Assembly: GCA_015068125.1 (NCBI GenBank)
Contig: SVLD01000001.1
Coordinates: 1-64,000, forward strand
DNA length: 64,000 nt
Direction: 5' to 3'
Source of the DNA: Oscillospiraceae bacterium
GTDB taxonomy: Bacteria > Bacillota > Clostridia > Oscillospirales > Oscillospiraceae
Shown here: positions 1 through 8,724 of the stretch, piece after piece
Position numbering within the stretch: position 1 is the stretch's first letter
Layout of the letters: each line of letters opens with the position of its first letter
Position numbers and translations under genes: made by a program
Notes under the pieces: model-generated
What the model saw: only the letters and a program-made list of their open reading frames with translations
What the model was told of the DNA's origin: nothing
Databases searched by the model: none

Positions 1-114
1 GTTACCAATGAAGACATTCAGGCAGTGGAAGATCTGATTAATAATCGTCCCAGGAAATGTCTTGGCTGGAAAACACCAGCCGAAGTTTTGGCTGAAAGTG
101 TTGCACTTGCTTGA
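1..114 (+). mobile_element. 3' end of an IS30-family transposase gene, cut by the window edge
   Basis: The last 37 codons are open from base 1 and end in TGA at 112-114. The peptide contains NNRPRKCLGWKTPAE, the highly conserved C-terminal signature of IS30-family DDE transposases. The rest lies outside the window, so it cannot be said whether the element is intact. No clear right terminal inverted repeat could be assigned; the following bases lead into unrelated palindromic repeats. Confidence 0.85.
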
Positions 115-162
115 CAATCCGCCGTGGGCAGGCGTAAGCCTGCTCGGAGGGGTTGCTTTTGG

Positions 163-187
163 GTAATAAGTAATAGTGAAGAAGTAA
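163..187. repeat. TAATAAGTAATAGTGAA repeat, copy 1
   Basis: This AT-rich word, built from TAATA/GTGAA units, recurs in inverted and direct orientation near the four-helix-bundle gene (22161-22246). It lies just outside the IS30 remnant. Confidence 0.6.
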
Positions 188-195
188 GAGGTAAC

Positions 196-250
196 AATCC
201 CCCAGTCTTTTTGCTTCGCAAAAATCCAGCCCCCTTTACACAAGGGGGCC
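196..250. repeat. CCCCC/GGGGG palindromic intergenic element (family B), short copy
   Basis: AATCCCCCAGTC, a small TTTGCTTCGCAAA hairpin, then CCCCCTTTACACAAGGGGG. The same modules (CCCCCAGT, a mini-hairpin, CCCCCT...AGGGGG) appear at 27734-27852 and 34674-34792. The rest of this 190-base gene-free stretch holds only this, the AT-rich repeat and a terminator. Confidence 0.55.
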
Positions 251-268
251 TTTCATTTCGGAAGAGAA

Positions 269-294
269 CGGCGTGCTGCTTTGGCAGCACGCCG
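269..294 (-). terminator. hairpin terminator after the GPH transporter
   Basis: Perfect 11-bp stem CGGCGTGCTGC/GCAGCACGCCG with a 4-base loop, starting 11 bases past the stop. The minus-strand tail (TTCTCTTCC) is pyrimidine-rich but not a clean U run. Confidence 0.6.
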
Positions 295-304
295 GTTTAT
301 CGAT

Positions 305-1711
305 TTAATATTTCCGGGAAAGCTGGGCTTCGGCCTCCGCTCGGGTGATCTGGCCGGCGTTGCAGCTGGCCATGATCTGCACATCCTTGTCGTTGAGCTT
401 GTAGCCTAAGTAGAAGAAGGTGGAGATGATCATGCCGATGACGGGAACCAGAGCGTAAACGATCCACAGACCGTTCAGTGCTCCGGCACTTTGCTGAATA
501 CCCATGGATGCCAGCTCCTCAAAGCTCTCGGCCTCCACGGTGACCCAGGAGAACATACCCAGCAGGAACAGAGCCAAGGCAGAGGACACCGCGCCGGTGA
601 TCTTTACGGAGAAGGTCTGGATGGCAAAGGTGATTCCCTTGGCGCTGATGCCGGATTTGTATTGACCGTACTCGGCGCAGTCCGGGGTGAACATAAAGGC
701 CAGGATGCCCACCAGGCTTAAGGGAACGGTGCGGATGCATGTCAGCGTCAAAAACAGAGCTTGATTTTGGTAACCGGTGAAATAGATCACAAAGCCCAGA
801 ACGATGTTGACAATGTTGCACCAGAAGAGCATCTTGAATTTGTCAAACCGTTTCAGCAAATACGGCATTGCCATGGCGGCGAATACGCCGGGAACCATGT
901 TCAGCACATTCAAAACGATGGAATACAGGGAACTGCCGAAGAGATAGAAGGAAACGAACAGCAGCACCGCGTTGGAGGTTTTCAGGGCATCGGTGGCGCA
1001 GTAGCCGCCGTAGTAGGTCAGCAGGTACTTGTTTTTGCCCAGGTAGGACAGCATCTGCTTGGGGGTGAAGTTTTCATCCTCTTCCTCGGGCTTATAGTTG
1101 CGCTCCTTGCAGAAAATGCACACCGGGATCATGGTCAGGGCGCTGAAAATTGCCAGCACCGCAATACCCAGGGAAACATTCCAGTTGGTGAGAATGGGAA
1201 GCAATATGCCGTACAGCAGCACACCTGCGCCGGAGAATACCCGGTTGACAGACAGCAGGGTGTTTCTTTCCTGCAGATTGTCCGTCATGGTGTTGAGCAT
1301 GGCGTAGGCAGGAACATCTGTCAAGGTATAGACAGTGTCCCACAGCACATAGGCAACGCCAAACCAAACCAGCTTGCCAACCTCGTCCAGAAAGGAGGGG
1401 ATGGAGAACAGAATGATGGTCACCAGAGGGATCAGCAGGGTGGAGATCCGCAGCCAGGGCAGACTCTTCTGTTTGCTTTTGAATTTGACCTTGTCAAAAA
1501 TAAAGCCAAACAGGGGATCGTTGATGGCGTCCCAAATCTTTACGATCAGCAGCACCAGGCCGCTCCACAGGGGATTGATGCCCTGCATGACAAGGTAAGT
1601 GCTGATAAATACCGCGGTGATGTTGTAGTAGATGTTCTGACCTACAAAGAAAGTCCAGTAGCAGATCCGTTCTTTGAAAGTGGTCATATAGTGGGCAGGC
1701 TGCTTTTTCAT
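305..1711 (-). CDS. GPH-family (glycoside-pentoside-hexuronide) cation symporter
   Basis: A 468-residue polytopic inner-membrane protein with about 12 hydrophobic segments. The hallmark of the GPH/MelB family is seen near residues 60-75 (WDAINDPLFGFIFDKVK), following an N-terminal KERICYW. The family takes up sugars, glycosides or uronides with Na+ or H+; the substrate cannot be read from sequence. GGAGG lies 7 bases before the ATG. It starts 24 bases after metY on the same strand and may be co-transcribed, although no functional link is obvious. A hairpin follows the stop. Confidence 0.88.
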   Translation of the reverse strand: MKKQPAHYMTTFKERICYWTFFVGQNIYYNITAVFISTYLVMQGINPLWSGLVLLIVKIWDAINDPLFGFIFDKVKFKSKQKSLPWLRISTLLIPLVTIILFSIPSFLDEVGKLVWFGVAYVLWDTVYTLTDVPAYAMLNTMTDNLQERNTLLSVNRVFSGAGVLLYGILLPILTNWNVSLGIAVLAIFSALTMIPVCIFCKERNYKPEEEDENFTPKQMLSYLGKNKYLLTYYGGYCATDALKTSNAVLLFVSFYLFGSSLYSIVLNVLNMVPGVFAAMAMPYLLKRFDKFKMLFWCNIVNIVLGFVIYFTGYQNQALFLTLTCIRTVPLSLVGILAFMFTPDCAEYGQYKSGISAKGITFAIQTFSVKITGAVSSALALFLLGMFSWVTVEAESFEELASMGIQQSAGALNGLWIVYALVPVIGMIISTFFYLGYKLNDKDVQIMASCNAGQITRAEAEAQLSRKY

Positions 1712-1735
1712 AGCAGTACCTCCGTCATAATTTAA

Positions 1736-3022
1736 TTAAACTTTCTCCAGAGCCTGGGCAATATCGGCAATGAGATCCTGGGCGTTTTCCAGACCGCAGG
1801 ACAGCCGGATCAGATCCGCGCCGACGCCGGCGGCATCCAACTGCTCATCGGTCATCTGCCGATGGGTAGCGCTGGCAGGATGGAGGCAGCAGGTGCGGGA
1901 GTCGGCCACATGGGTTTCAATGGAGCCCAGCTGCAGGTGTTTCATGAACACTTCAGCAGCCTTGCGTCCGCCGGTAAGACCAAAGGAAATGACACCGCAG
2001 GAACCGTTGGGCAGGTATTTCTGGGCCAGATCGTAGTATTTGTCGCCCTTCAGGCCGCAGTACTTCACCCAGGCAACCTTTTCATGGGTGCTGAGGAACT
2101 CGGCGATAGCCTGGGCGTTGGCGCAATGCTGCCGCATACGGAAGGGCAGGCTTTCCAAACCCAGGTTCAGATAAAATGCGCTCTGGGGGGACTGGATGGA
2201 ACCCAGGTCACGCATGAGCTGGGCGGTGCACTTGGTGATGAAAGCACCGCCGAGACCGAAACGCTCGGTATAGGTCACGCCGTGATAGCTGTCATCCGGG
2301 GTGCAAAGGCCGGGGAATTTGTCGGGATACTTGGTCCAGTCAAATTTGCCGCTGTCAACAATGCAGCCGCCCACAGCAACGCCGTGGCCGTCCATATATT
2401 TGGTGGTGGAGTGGGTGACGATATCCGCACCGAACTCGATGGGGCGGCAGTTGATGGGGGTGGGGAAGGTGTTGTCCACGATCAGGGGCACGCCGTGGGC
2501 ATGGGCTGCCTTGGCGAATTTCTCAATGTCCAGTACTGTCAGGGCGGGGTTGGCGATGGTCTCGCCGAAGACGGCCTTGGTGTTTTCCCGGAAGGCAGCG
2601 TTCAGCTCTTCCTCGGAGCAGTCGGGATTGACAAAGGTCACATCGATGCCCATCCGCTTCATGGTCACGCTGAACAGATTGAAGCTGCCGCCGTAAATGG
2701 CAGAGGAGGAAACGATGTGGTCGCCGCAGGAGGCAATGTTGAACACAGCGTAGAAATTAGCCGCCTGGCCGGAGCCGGTGAGCATGGCGGCAGAGCCGCC
2801 CTCCAGGGCAGCAATCTTGGCAGCCACCGCGTCACAGGTGGGGTTTGCCAGTCGGGAATAGAAATAACCTTCCGCTTCCAGGTCGAAGAGCTTGCCCATG
2901 TCCTCAGAGGTGGCATACTTGAAAGTAGTGCTCTGGACGATGGGGATCTGCCGGGGCTCGCCGCTGGCGGGACTGTAACCGGCCTGGATGCAAAGGGTTT
3001 CGGTGTGCAATTTGTTATCCAT
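1736..3022 (-). CDS. metY: O-acetylhomoserine sulfhydrylase (Cys/Met metabolism PLP enzyme)
   Basis: A 428-residue fold-type I PLP enzyme of the Cys/Met metabolism family. It makes homocysteine from O-acetylhomoserine and sulfide, or incorporates other thiols. The Schiff-base lysine is about residue 208 in HSTTKYMDGHG, and the phosphate-binding GSGQAAN and active-site YSRLANPT segments are intact. The length (about 430, longer than cystathionine synthases/lyases near 380-400) favours MetY over MetB/MetC. It has its own consensus promoter with a short leader, so no SAM riboswitch or T-box fits in front. The GPH transporter follows directly. Confidence 0.92.
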   Translation of the reverse strand: MDNKLHTETLCIQAGYSPASGEPRQIPIVQSTTFKYATSEDMGKLFDLEAEGYFYSRLANPTCDAVAAKIAALEGGSAAMLTGSGQAANFYAVFNIASCGDHIVSSSAIYGGSFNLFSVTMKRMGIDVTFVNPDCSEEELNAAFRENTKAVFGETIANPALTVLDIEKFAKAAHAHGVPLIVDNTFPTPINCRPIEFGADIVTHSTTKYMDGHGVAVGGCIVDSGKFDWTKYPDKFPGLCTPDDSYHGVTYTERFGLGGAFITKCTAQLMRDLGSIQSPQSAFYLNLGLESLPFRMRQHCANAQAIAEFLSTHEKVAWVKYCGLKGDKYYDLAQKYLPNGSCGVISFGLTGGRKAAEVFMKHLQLGSIETHVADSRTCCLHPASATHRQMTDEQLDAAGVGADLIRLSCGLENAQDLIADIAQALEKV

Positions 3023-3052
3023 GGGGAATCACCTCATAAGTAGAATATTGTT

Positions 3053-3081
3053 ATTGTACCGCCCGGGGGGCTTTTTGTCAA
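3053..3081 (-). promoter_or_regulatory. sigma-A promoter of metY
   Basis: TTGACA, 17-base spacer, TACAAT on the minus strand. The -10 box lies about 30 bases before the metY ATG. Confidence 0.8.
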
Positions 3082-3118
3082 TCCGGGCAAGGGGAATGAT
3101 GTCCGTTGCGAAGCCACC

Positions 3119-3268
3119 AAGGCTTCTCCTTGAGGAGAAGCTGTCACCGCAGGTGACTGATGTGGTGTAGGCCACTTACGTGGCCGTGAATTTCAAAATG
3201 TCGCTTCGCGACACCACCACATCCGACCTCGCGTTCGCTCGGCCACCTTCTCCTCCGGGAGAAGGCTT
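3119..3268. repeat. AAGGCTTCTCC...GGAGAAGGCTT palindromic element (family A), copy 1
   Basis: A 150-base element with inverted ends (AAGGCTTCTCC / GGAGAAGGCTT) and internal mini-hairpins (CACCGCAGGTG; GTCGCTTCGCGAC). It also carries AGCTGTCACCGCAGGTGACT and ATCCGACCTCG, words shared with a second copy at 55999-56116. It abuts the nitroreductase stop codon and fills most of the 246-base gap. Confidence 0.75.
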
Positions 3269-3793
3269 TTAGAGATAAGTTACCAAATCCTCCAGAGCCT
3301 TGCGCTTCTTTTCCCGGAGGGGATCGTCTTTGGGATATCCAATGGCGATGACCAGGCGGATCGGGGCGTCCAGATGGCAGATACTGCGGAGCTTCTGATC
3401 GTCCAGCCAGCCCAGCATGCAGCTTCCAAGCCCCTGGGCGGCGGCCTCTGCCGTGATGTAGGCGGCTGCGATGCCAATATCCATGGAGCGGTAGTCGTTG
3501 TTCATCAGCTTGGCACCCAGCGCAGCGGATTTGACATAGGGCTTTTCGGAAATGACCAGCATAACCGGCGCCTGAATGGCGAATTTATTTCTGCCCATGC
3601 CCATGGTGGCCTTGGCTACCGCCTGTGCTGTTTCGCCCTGGCACAGGGTCAGGTGATAGGGTTGGCCGTTGCAGGCCGAGGGCGCCAGCCTGGCAGAGGC
3701 TAAAATGGCATCCAGCTTCTCATTTTCGATAGGGCGGTCAGCATCATAGCTGCGGCAGGATTGACGGTTTTTGGCGATTTCGGTAAAGTTCAT
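3269..3793 (-). CDS. nitroreductase-family FMN flavoprotein
   Basis: A 174-residue protein of the nitroreductase fold: the N-terminal RQSCRSYD FMN-binding segment, PSACNGQPY near residue 40, and AEAAAQGLGSCMLGW near residue 120. The family reduces nitro, quinone or other acceptors with NAD(P)H on FMN; the substrate here is unknown. The start is taken at the ATG at 3793, which has AGAAAGGAG 9 bases upstream. A longer TTG-initiated frame would place that ribosome site inside the gene. It follows the exonuclease gene by 17 bases. Confidence 0.87.
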   Translation of the reverse strand: MNFTEIAKNRQSCRSYDADRPIENEKLDAILASARLAPSACNGQPYHLTLCQGETAQAVAKATMGMGRNKFAIQAPVMLVISEKPYVKSAALGAKLMNNDYRSMDIGIAAAYITAEAAAQGLGSCMLGWLDDQKLRSICHLDAPIRLVIAIGYPKDDPLREKKRKALEDLVTYL

Positions 3794-3810
3794 AATAAAA
3801 AACTCCTTTC

Positions 3811-4653
3811 TCAACGCAGACCGATGGTCTGCAAGACCTGATGGGTGGTAAGATTGGTGGGGGTGTATGCTAAAGTTTCCAGGGGGAAGGGTAAATCACC
3901 GGCTTCTCCCAGTTTGATGAGCTGATAATTGGTGCGAAGCCGTTGGGCGTTTCGCAAAACAGATTCCCGAACAGCCGGGCGGGAAATTTCCCGGGCGAAA
4001 TTCAGCAGATTTTCCAGGGTTTTAAACTGCCCCAGAAGCTTTGCGGCGGTTTTCGGACCGATGCCTTCCGCGCCCCGGATGTGGTCAGCGCTGTCCCCGG
4101 TAAGGGCCTTGAAATCCGCATATTGGTTGGGCTCAATGCCCAGCTTCTGGCGGATATAGGCTTCGTCACAGAGGACGGATTTATCGCCCCGGTAGCGCAA
4201 AACGGTTACATTTTCCGTAATCAGTTGAAAAAAGTCGCTGTCCTGGGAGGCAATCACCACTTCCATAGTGTCGCCGTATCGGTGGGCGTAGGCTGCAGCC
4301 CAGTCATCAAATTCGCAATTTTCCGTTTCTGCATACCGAATTTTCAATACATCCAGCGCCGCGTACACATCGGGAAGCTGGGAAAACGGATTCTCTTCCT
4401 CGGGGGCATCCGAGAAATCTTCCCGATCGGCCTTGTAGGAGGCATCCAGCAGCGTTCTGGGATTTTCACATTCTCCGTCAAAGAGTACCGCCATATGGGT
4501 GGGGTTCGTCATCCGCAGGATCTTGCCCAAAGCACCCACGAAACCCAGCGTGCCTTGAATGGCCTTGCCCTGGGCATTTACGATCCGGGCAGGCATTCCG
4601 AAAAACATCTGAAACAGCAGATTCATGCCGTCAACAAGCAGTAATTTATCCAT
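3811..4653 (-). CDS. 5'-3' exonuclease / flap-endonuclease domain protein
   Basis: A 280-residue stand-alone homologue of the DNA polymerase I 5'-nuclease domain. Metal-ligand acidic motifs are visible: LLLVDGMNLLF at the N terminus, LFDGE near residue 58 and ASQDSDFFQLI near 137. The helix-3-turn-helix DNA-binding segment GAEGIGPKTAAKLL is near residue 195. It probably trims 5' flaps, RNA primers or nicked DNA in the cytosol. The nitroreductase lies just downstream, and the dGTPase-like operon is divergent from it. The ribosome site is weak (GGAG about 17 bases upstream). Confidence 0.88.
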   Translation of the reverse strand: MDKLLLVDGMNLLFQMFFGMPARIVNAQGKAIQGTLGFVGALGKILRMTNPTHMAVLFDGECENPRTLLDASYKADREDFSDAPEEENPFSQLPDVYAALDVLKIRYAETENCEFDDWAAAYAHRYGDTMEVVIASQDSDFFQLITENVTVLRYRGDKSVLCDEAYIRQKLGIEPNQYADFKALTGDSADHIRGAEGIGPKTAAKLLGQFKTLENLLNFAREISRPAVRESVLRNAQRLRTNYQLIKLGEAGDLPFPLETLAYTPTNLTTHQVLQTIGLR

Positions 4654-4690
4654 TTCTTGTGATCTCTCTCCAAAGTTTATAAAAAATCCA

Positions 4691-4719
4691 TTGATTCAGA
4701 GCGAATTTTGTAGTATAAT
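4691..4719 (+). promoter_or_regulatory. sigma-A promoter of the dGTPase-nrnA-nrnA-surE operon
   Basis: TTGATT, 17-base spacer, TATAAT, about 50 bases before the ATG at 4770, which is preceded by AAGGAG. Confidence 0.8.
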
Positions 4720-4769
4720 AATCAACCAGGCATAGATGCCTGAGTATACGAAAGATAAGGAGTGGTACC

Positions 4770-5987
4770 ATGCCTAAAGAAAAACTGTCGGAACAACTGT
4801 CGGAACGAATCCTGCAGGAAAAGACCAGCGGAGCCTATGCTGACCTGGCATTTAAGGAAAGCATGGTCATCCGCCGTCGAAGCCATAGAGAAGAAACCCC
4901 GGTGTGGCGGCCGAAATTCGCCCGGGACATCGACAGAATCATGTACAGTCCCTATTATAATCGCTATACCGATAAGACGCAAGTTTTTTCCCTGGTAAAA
5001 AATGATGACATCACCCGCCGGAGCCTTCATGTCCAGCTGGTTTCCCGGATCGCCCGAACCCTGGGTCGTGCTCTGAACCTGAATCTGGATCTCATCGAGG
5101 CCATCGCCCTGGGTCACGATATTGGCCACACCCCCTTCGCCCACACCGGCGAGGTGTACCTCAATGAGCTGTACAGCAAGCACACCGGAAGGTTTTTTAG
5201 CCATAATATCCATTCTGTCCGTGTGCTGGATCAGATTTTCCCCTTGAACCTGAGCCTCCAGACCCTGGTGGGCATTGCCGGACACAACGGTGAGATCGAG
5301 CTGAAGGAATACTGGCCTGTGGAGATGAACAGCTTCGAGGAATTCGACCGGGAGATCGAAAAGTGCTACGAAAACCGGGCTCACGCCAACCGCATCCAGC
5401 CCTCCACGCTGGAAGGTAATGTGGTGCGTATTTCCGATATCATCGCTTACCTGGGCAAGGATCGGCAGGACGCCGCCAGAATCCAGATGCTGGAGCAGAA
5501 TGCCTTTGCCGGGGATATCCGCACCATCAATTCCGAGATCATCAACAATCTCGTGGTGAATATCATCGAAAACAGCTACGGAAAGCCCTACATCAAGCTG
5601 GATGAGGAGCATTTTGAAGCCCTGAAGATCGCCAAGCGGGAAAACTACGCCAAGATCTACGAAAGCGAGCCCACCCGAGAGCAGATGGCCCGCACCGTAA
5701 AGCCCATGATGGCGGAAATTTACGATCAGCTGCTGTCTGACCTGCAGCAGGGCAAGAAATATTCTCCCATTTTCACCCACCATATCGACTATGTCAATCA
5801 GACCCATTACACCCGGGAAGTTCCCTATGACCAGACCGAGCCTAACCAGATGCTGGTGGACTACATCGCCAGCATGACCGATGACTATCTCATCGACCTG
5901 CACCACTATCTGTTCCCGGACAGCCAGTACAAAGTGCAGTACCGGGGCTATTTCGACGACGCGGTAAAATATAACAGTGAGGATTAA
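4770..5987 (+). CDS. HD-domain deoxyguanosinetriphosphate triphosphohydrolase-like protein
   Basis: 405 residues. The HD metal-binding signature GHDIGHTPFAHTGE is near residue 113, preceded by RRSLHVQLVSRIARTLGRAL, typical of the dGTPase/SAMHD1 family. These enzymes cut (d)NTPs to the nucleoside plus tripolyphosphate and tune dNTP pools or clear non-canonical nucleotides. It opens an operon whose other members (two DHH phosphoesterases, SurE) are also nucleotide hydrolases, with a 2-base gap to the next gene. Whether the substrate is dGTP specifically cannot be told. Confidence 0.9.
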   Translation: MPKEKLSEQLSERILQEKTSGAYADLAFKESMVIRRRSHREETPVWRPKFARDIDRIMYSPYYNRYTDKTQVFSLVKNDDITRRSLHVQLVSRIARTLGRALNLNLDLIEAIALGHDIGHTPFAHTGEVYLNELYSKHTGRFFSHNIHSVRVLDQIFPLNLSLQTLVGIAGHNGEIELKEYWPVEMNSFEEFDREIEKCYENRAHANRIQPSTLEGNVVRISDIIAYLGKDRQDAARIQMLEQNAFAGDIRTINSEIINNLVVNIIENSYGKPYIKLDEEHFEALKIAKRENYAKIYESEPTREQMARTVKPMMAEIYDQLLSDLQQGKKYSPIFTHHIDYVNQTHYTREVPYDQTEPNQMLVDYIASMTDDYLIDLHHYLFPDSQYKVQYRGYFDDAVKYNSED

Positions 5988-5989
5988 CC

Positions 5990-6931
5990 ATGTTTGAAGA
6001 AGCACGCAGGCTCATCGAAGCCTACGACCGGATCATTATCCACCGCCACAACCGTCCCGACGGCGATGCCATGGGCAGCCAGATCGGACTGAAGCATATT
6101 ATCCAAAAGAATTTCCCCGGCAAGCAGGTTTATTGCGTGGGCGATGTGTCCAAACGGTTTGCCTTTATGCCGGATTCCGTCATGGACGAGATTCCGGATG
6201 ACGCCTATCAGGGCGCGCTGGCCATCATTCTGGACACCTCCGCCAAGGCCCTCATCAGCGACGGCCGGTACACTTTGGCAGAGAAGACGCTGCGGATCGA
6301 CCACCACATTTTCTGCGAAACCATCGCCGATGTGGAGATCACCGATACCAGCTTTGAAAGCTGCTGCGGCATGATCGCTCAGTTTGCCATGGAGTGCGGC
6401 CTGGAGCTGGATCATGTGGCATCCCAGGTGCTGTTTACCGGAATGGTCACCGATTCCGGACGCTTCCGCTACGATGCCACCACCTCCCGGACCTTCCGGC
6501 TGGCATCTTTCCTGATGGAAAAACCCTTTGATGCCACGGATCTTTACGGCAATCTGTACGCCGATGATTTCGCCAAGGTTCAGCTCCGGGCAAAATTTGT
6601 GCTGAAGATCAACTTCACGGCCAACAATGTGGCCTACATCTATACCGATCTGGCAGAAGCCAAGGCGCTGAATGTAGAGACCTTTACCATCTCCCGGGAG
6701 ATGGTAAATACCATGGCCAATATTAAAGGCGTGGATATCTGGGTAAACTTTACCGAGACCCAGGACGGCGTGCTCTGCGAGATCCGTTCCAGCCGGTATA
6801 ATATCAACCCCATCGCCGTAAAATACGGTGGCGGCGGTCATGCCAAGGCCAGCGGTGCCACGGTGGCAGACCGGCAGACAGCTATGGCTGTGCTGGCGGA
6901 TCTGGATGCCATGATTGGAGGAAATGTATGA
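5990..6931 (+). CDS. DHH-family phosphoesterase, NrnA type (first of a tandem pair)
   Basis: 313 residues with the complete DHH/DHHA1 set: RHNRPDGDAMGS (motif I, residue about 18), ILDTSA, IDHH (about residue 104), GMVTDSGRFRY, and C-terminal GGGHAKASGA. NrnA proteins degrade 2-5-nt RNA and pAp, and some relatives hydrolyse pApA or c-di-AMP. GAGG lies 8 bases upstream of the ATG. It overlaps the next gene by 4 bases (ATGA), so translation is probably coupled to its paralogue. Confidence 0.88.
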   Translation: MFEEARRLIEAYDRIIIHRHNRPDGDAMGSQIGLKHIIQKNFPGKQVYCVGDVSKRFAFMPDSVMDEIPDDAYQGALAIILDTSAKALISDGRYTLAEKTLRIDHHIFCETIADVEITDTSFESCCGMIAQFAMECGLELDHVASQVLFTGMVTDSGRFRYDATTSRTFRLASFLMEKPFDATDLYGNLYADDFAKVQLRAKFVLKINFTANNVAYIYTDLAEAKALNVETFTISREMVNTMANIKGVDIWVNFTETQDGVLCEIRSSRYNINPIAVKYGGGGHAKASGATVADRQTAMAVLADLDAMIGGNV

Positions 6932-7914
6932 ACAAGGATAAAATGCTCGGGATTTTGAATAAGATCAAGGAGTATGACCGGATCATCCTCTTCCGCCATT
7001 TCCGTCCCGACGGCGACGCGGTGGGTTCTACCAAGGGTTTGCAGCGGATTTTGCAGCTGACTTTCCCGGAAAAGGAAATCTACCTGCAGAACAACGATTT
7101 TTCTGACTATCTGGCATTTTTAGGTGGCGAAGACGAGCCTTTGGCAGATGAAATGTTTGCCGACGCTCTGGGCATTGTACTGGATACCGGCACAGTCAAG
7201 CGGATCTCCTGCCCTAAGTACGAGCTGTGCAAGGAACTGTGCAAGATCGATCACCATATCGACATCGCGCCCTACGGCGATATTGCCTGGGTGGAGGATC
7301 TGCGTTCTTCCACCTGCGAAATGATCGTCCATTTCTATAACACCTTTAAAGACGAGCTGAAAATCGATGCCCAGGCGGCTACCTACCTGTACACCGGCAT
7401 GGTCACCGATTCCGGCCGTTTCCGTTATCGGGATGTGTCGGGAGAAACCCTGCGTCTGGCGGCGATTCTGCTGGAGCAGGGCATCGATACCGACCGGATC
7501 TATGCCAACCTGTACCTGGAAGCCTATGGCTATCTGAAATTCAAGGCCCATGTTTACCAGCGGATGCAGGTCACCGAAAACGGCGTGGCTTATCTCTATG
7601 TGGACAAAGCTATGCAGGAGGAGTTTAACCTCTCCCTGGAGGCCGCCAGCGCATCCATCAGCTGCCTGGATTCCATCCGGGGATGCATTTGCTGGGTGGT
7701 ATTTGTGGACAATGGCGATGCCGAGGGCTCTATCCGTGTCCGTCTGCGCTCCCGGTTCGTGACCATCAATGAACTGGCAGAGCAGTACCGTGGCGGCGGT
7801 CACGCCTGCGCTGCCGGCGCCACGGTTTACAGCCAGGAGGAGATCGACGAGCTGCTGGCCAAGGCCGATGCCCTGGTGAAAGAATACAAGGAAACCCACG
7901 AGGACTGGCTATGA
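6928..7914 (+). CDS. DHH-family phosphoesterase, NrnA type (second of a tandem pair)
   Basis: 328 residues, clearly paralogous to the preceding gene, with all motifs retained: RHFRPDGDAVGS, VLDTGT, IDHH, GMVTDSGRFRY, and GGGHACAAGA near the C terminus. The two differ through most of the core, so this is an old duplication, and both copies look catalytically intact. It overlaps surE by 4 bases. The pair may split nanoRNA and pAp or cyclic-dinucleotide duties; that is inference. Confidence 0.87.
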   Translation: MNKDKMLGILNKIKEYDRIILFRHFRPDGDAVGSTKGLQRILQLTFPEKEIYLQNNDFSDYLAFLGGEDEPLADEMFADALGIVLDTGTVKRISCPKYELCKELCKIDHHIDIAPYGDIAWVEDLRSSTCEMIVHFYNTFKDELKIDAQAATYLYTGMVTDSGRFRYRDVSGETLRLAAILLEQGIDTDRIYANLYLEAYGYLKFKAHVYQRMQVTENGVAYLYVDKAMQEEFNLSLEAASASISCLDSIRGCICWVVFVDNGDAEGSIRVRLRSRFVTINELAEQYRGGGHACAAGATVYSQEEIDELLAKADALVKEYKETHEDWL

Positions 7915-8624
7915 AGATTTTAATTACCAATGATGACGGCATTTACGCCTCCGAGCTGATTCCCCTGGTAAAATGGGCGAAAAAGCTGGGTGAGGTCGTA
8001 GTGGCGGCTCCCAAGGTGGAGCAGAGCGGCAAAAGCCACGGCATTGAGATACACAAGGCCTTCGAGGTCAAGCAGGTGGAACTGGTGGAGGGCGTTCGGT
8101 CCTACGCTGTGAATTCCACTCCGGCAGACTGCGTTCGCTTTGCGGTGCTGGGACTGAAGGAGGACTTCGATCTGGTGATCTCCGGCATCAACCGGGGACT
8201 GAATATCGGCATGGACATCATGTACTCCGGCACGGTGGCGGCGGTGTTTGAAGCCGCGGCTCTGGGGATCAAGGCCATGGCGGTGTCCACAGAGCCCAAG
8301 TTCTACGAGGGTGCCGCGGGACAGATGGATCGCATCTGGGCCTATATGACGGAGCGCGACCTTTTCGGTCAGCATCCGATTTATAATGTGAACTTCCCCA
8401 AGGAAGCCGGCCCCATCCGCATTACCAAGCAGGGTGGTCCCTACTATTCCGACGATTTCCTGCCTCAGGAGAACGATATGTACCTGCCCCAGGGCAAGGA
8501 CATTTTCGCGGAAAGCGGCAACATGGATCTGGACACCGACGCGGTGCTCCGGGGTGGATTTACTTCCATCATGCCATTGTCCCTCAGCAGGGCGGATCTG
8601 AGTGTATTTGAAAAATTGAAGTAA
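7911..8624 (+). CDS. surE: 5'-nucleotidase SurE
   Basis: 237 residues, about the usual 250. The SurE metal site is seen as ITNDDGIYAS at residues 4-13, NSTPADCVRFAV near 67, and SGINRGLNIGMDIMYSGT near 90. SurE removes phosphate from 5'- and 3'-nucleoside monophosphates and short polyphosphates. As the last gene of the operon, it could take nucleotides released by the two NrnA-type enzymes to nucleosides. A strong terminator starts 2 bases after the stop. Confidence 0.93.
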   Translation: MKILITNDDGIYASELIPLVKWAKKLGEVVVAAPKVEQSGKSHGIEIHKAFEVKQVELVEGVRSYAVNSTPADCVRFAVLGLKEDFDLVISGINRGLNIGMDIMYSGTVAAVFEAAALGIKAMAVSTEPKFYEGAAGQMDRIWAYMTERDLFGQHPIYNVNFPKEAGPIRITKQGGPYYSDDFLPQENDMYLPQGKDIFAESGNMDLDTDAVLRGGFTSIMPLSLSRADLSVFEKLK

Positions 8625-8625
8625 G

Positions 8626-8657
8626 AAAAAATCCGCCGAGGAATCGGCGGATTTTTT
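8626..8657 (+). terminator. intrinsic terminator after surE
   Basis: AAAATCCGCCGA / TCGGCGGATTTTTT hairpin followed by a U run. Confidence 0.92.
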
Positions 8658-8673
8658 GCATATACAGGAACAT

Positions 8674-8707
8674 AAAAAGAAGGAGCCGCACAATTGTGCG
8701 GCTCCTT
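8674..8707 (-). terminator. intrinsic terminator of the ABC/nuclease operon
   Basis: Perfect 12-bp stem AAGGAGCCGCAC/GTGCGGCTCCTT with loop AATT and a minus-strand U run, 17 bases past the last lipoprotein gene. Confidence 0.9.
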
Positions 8708-8724
8708 GTGATTATTGGGGTGTC

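Noticed and set aside
3023..3052. SAM riboswitch or T-box before metY
   Set aside because: The promoter leaves a leader of only about 25 bases, too short for either.
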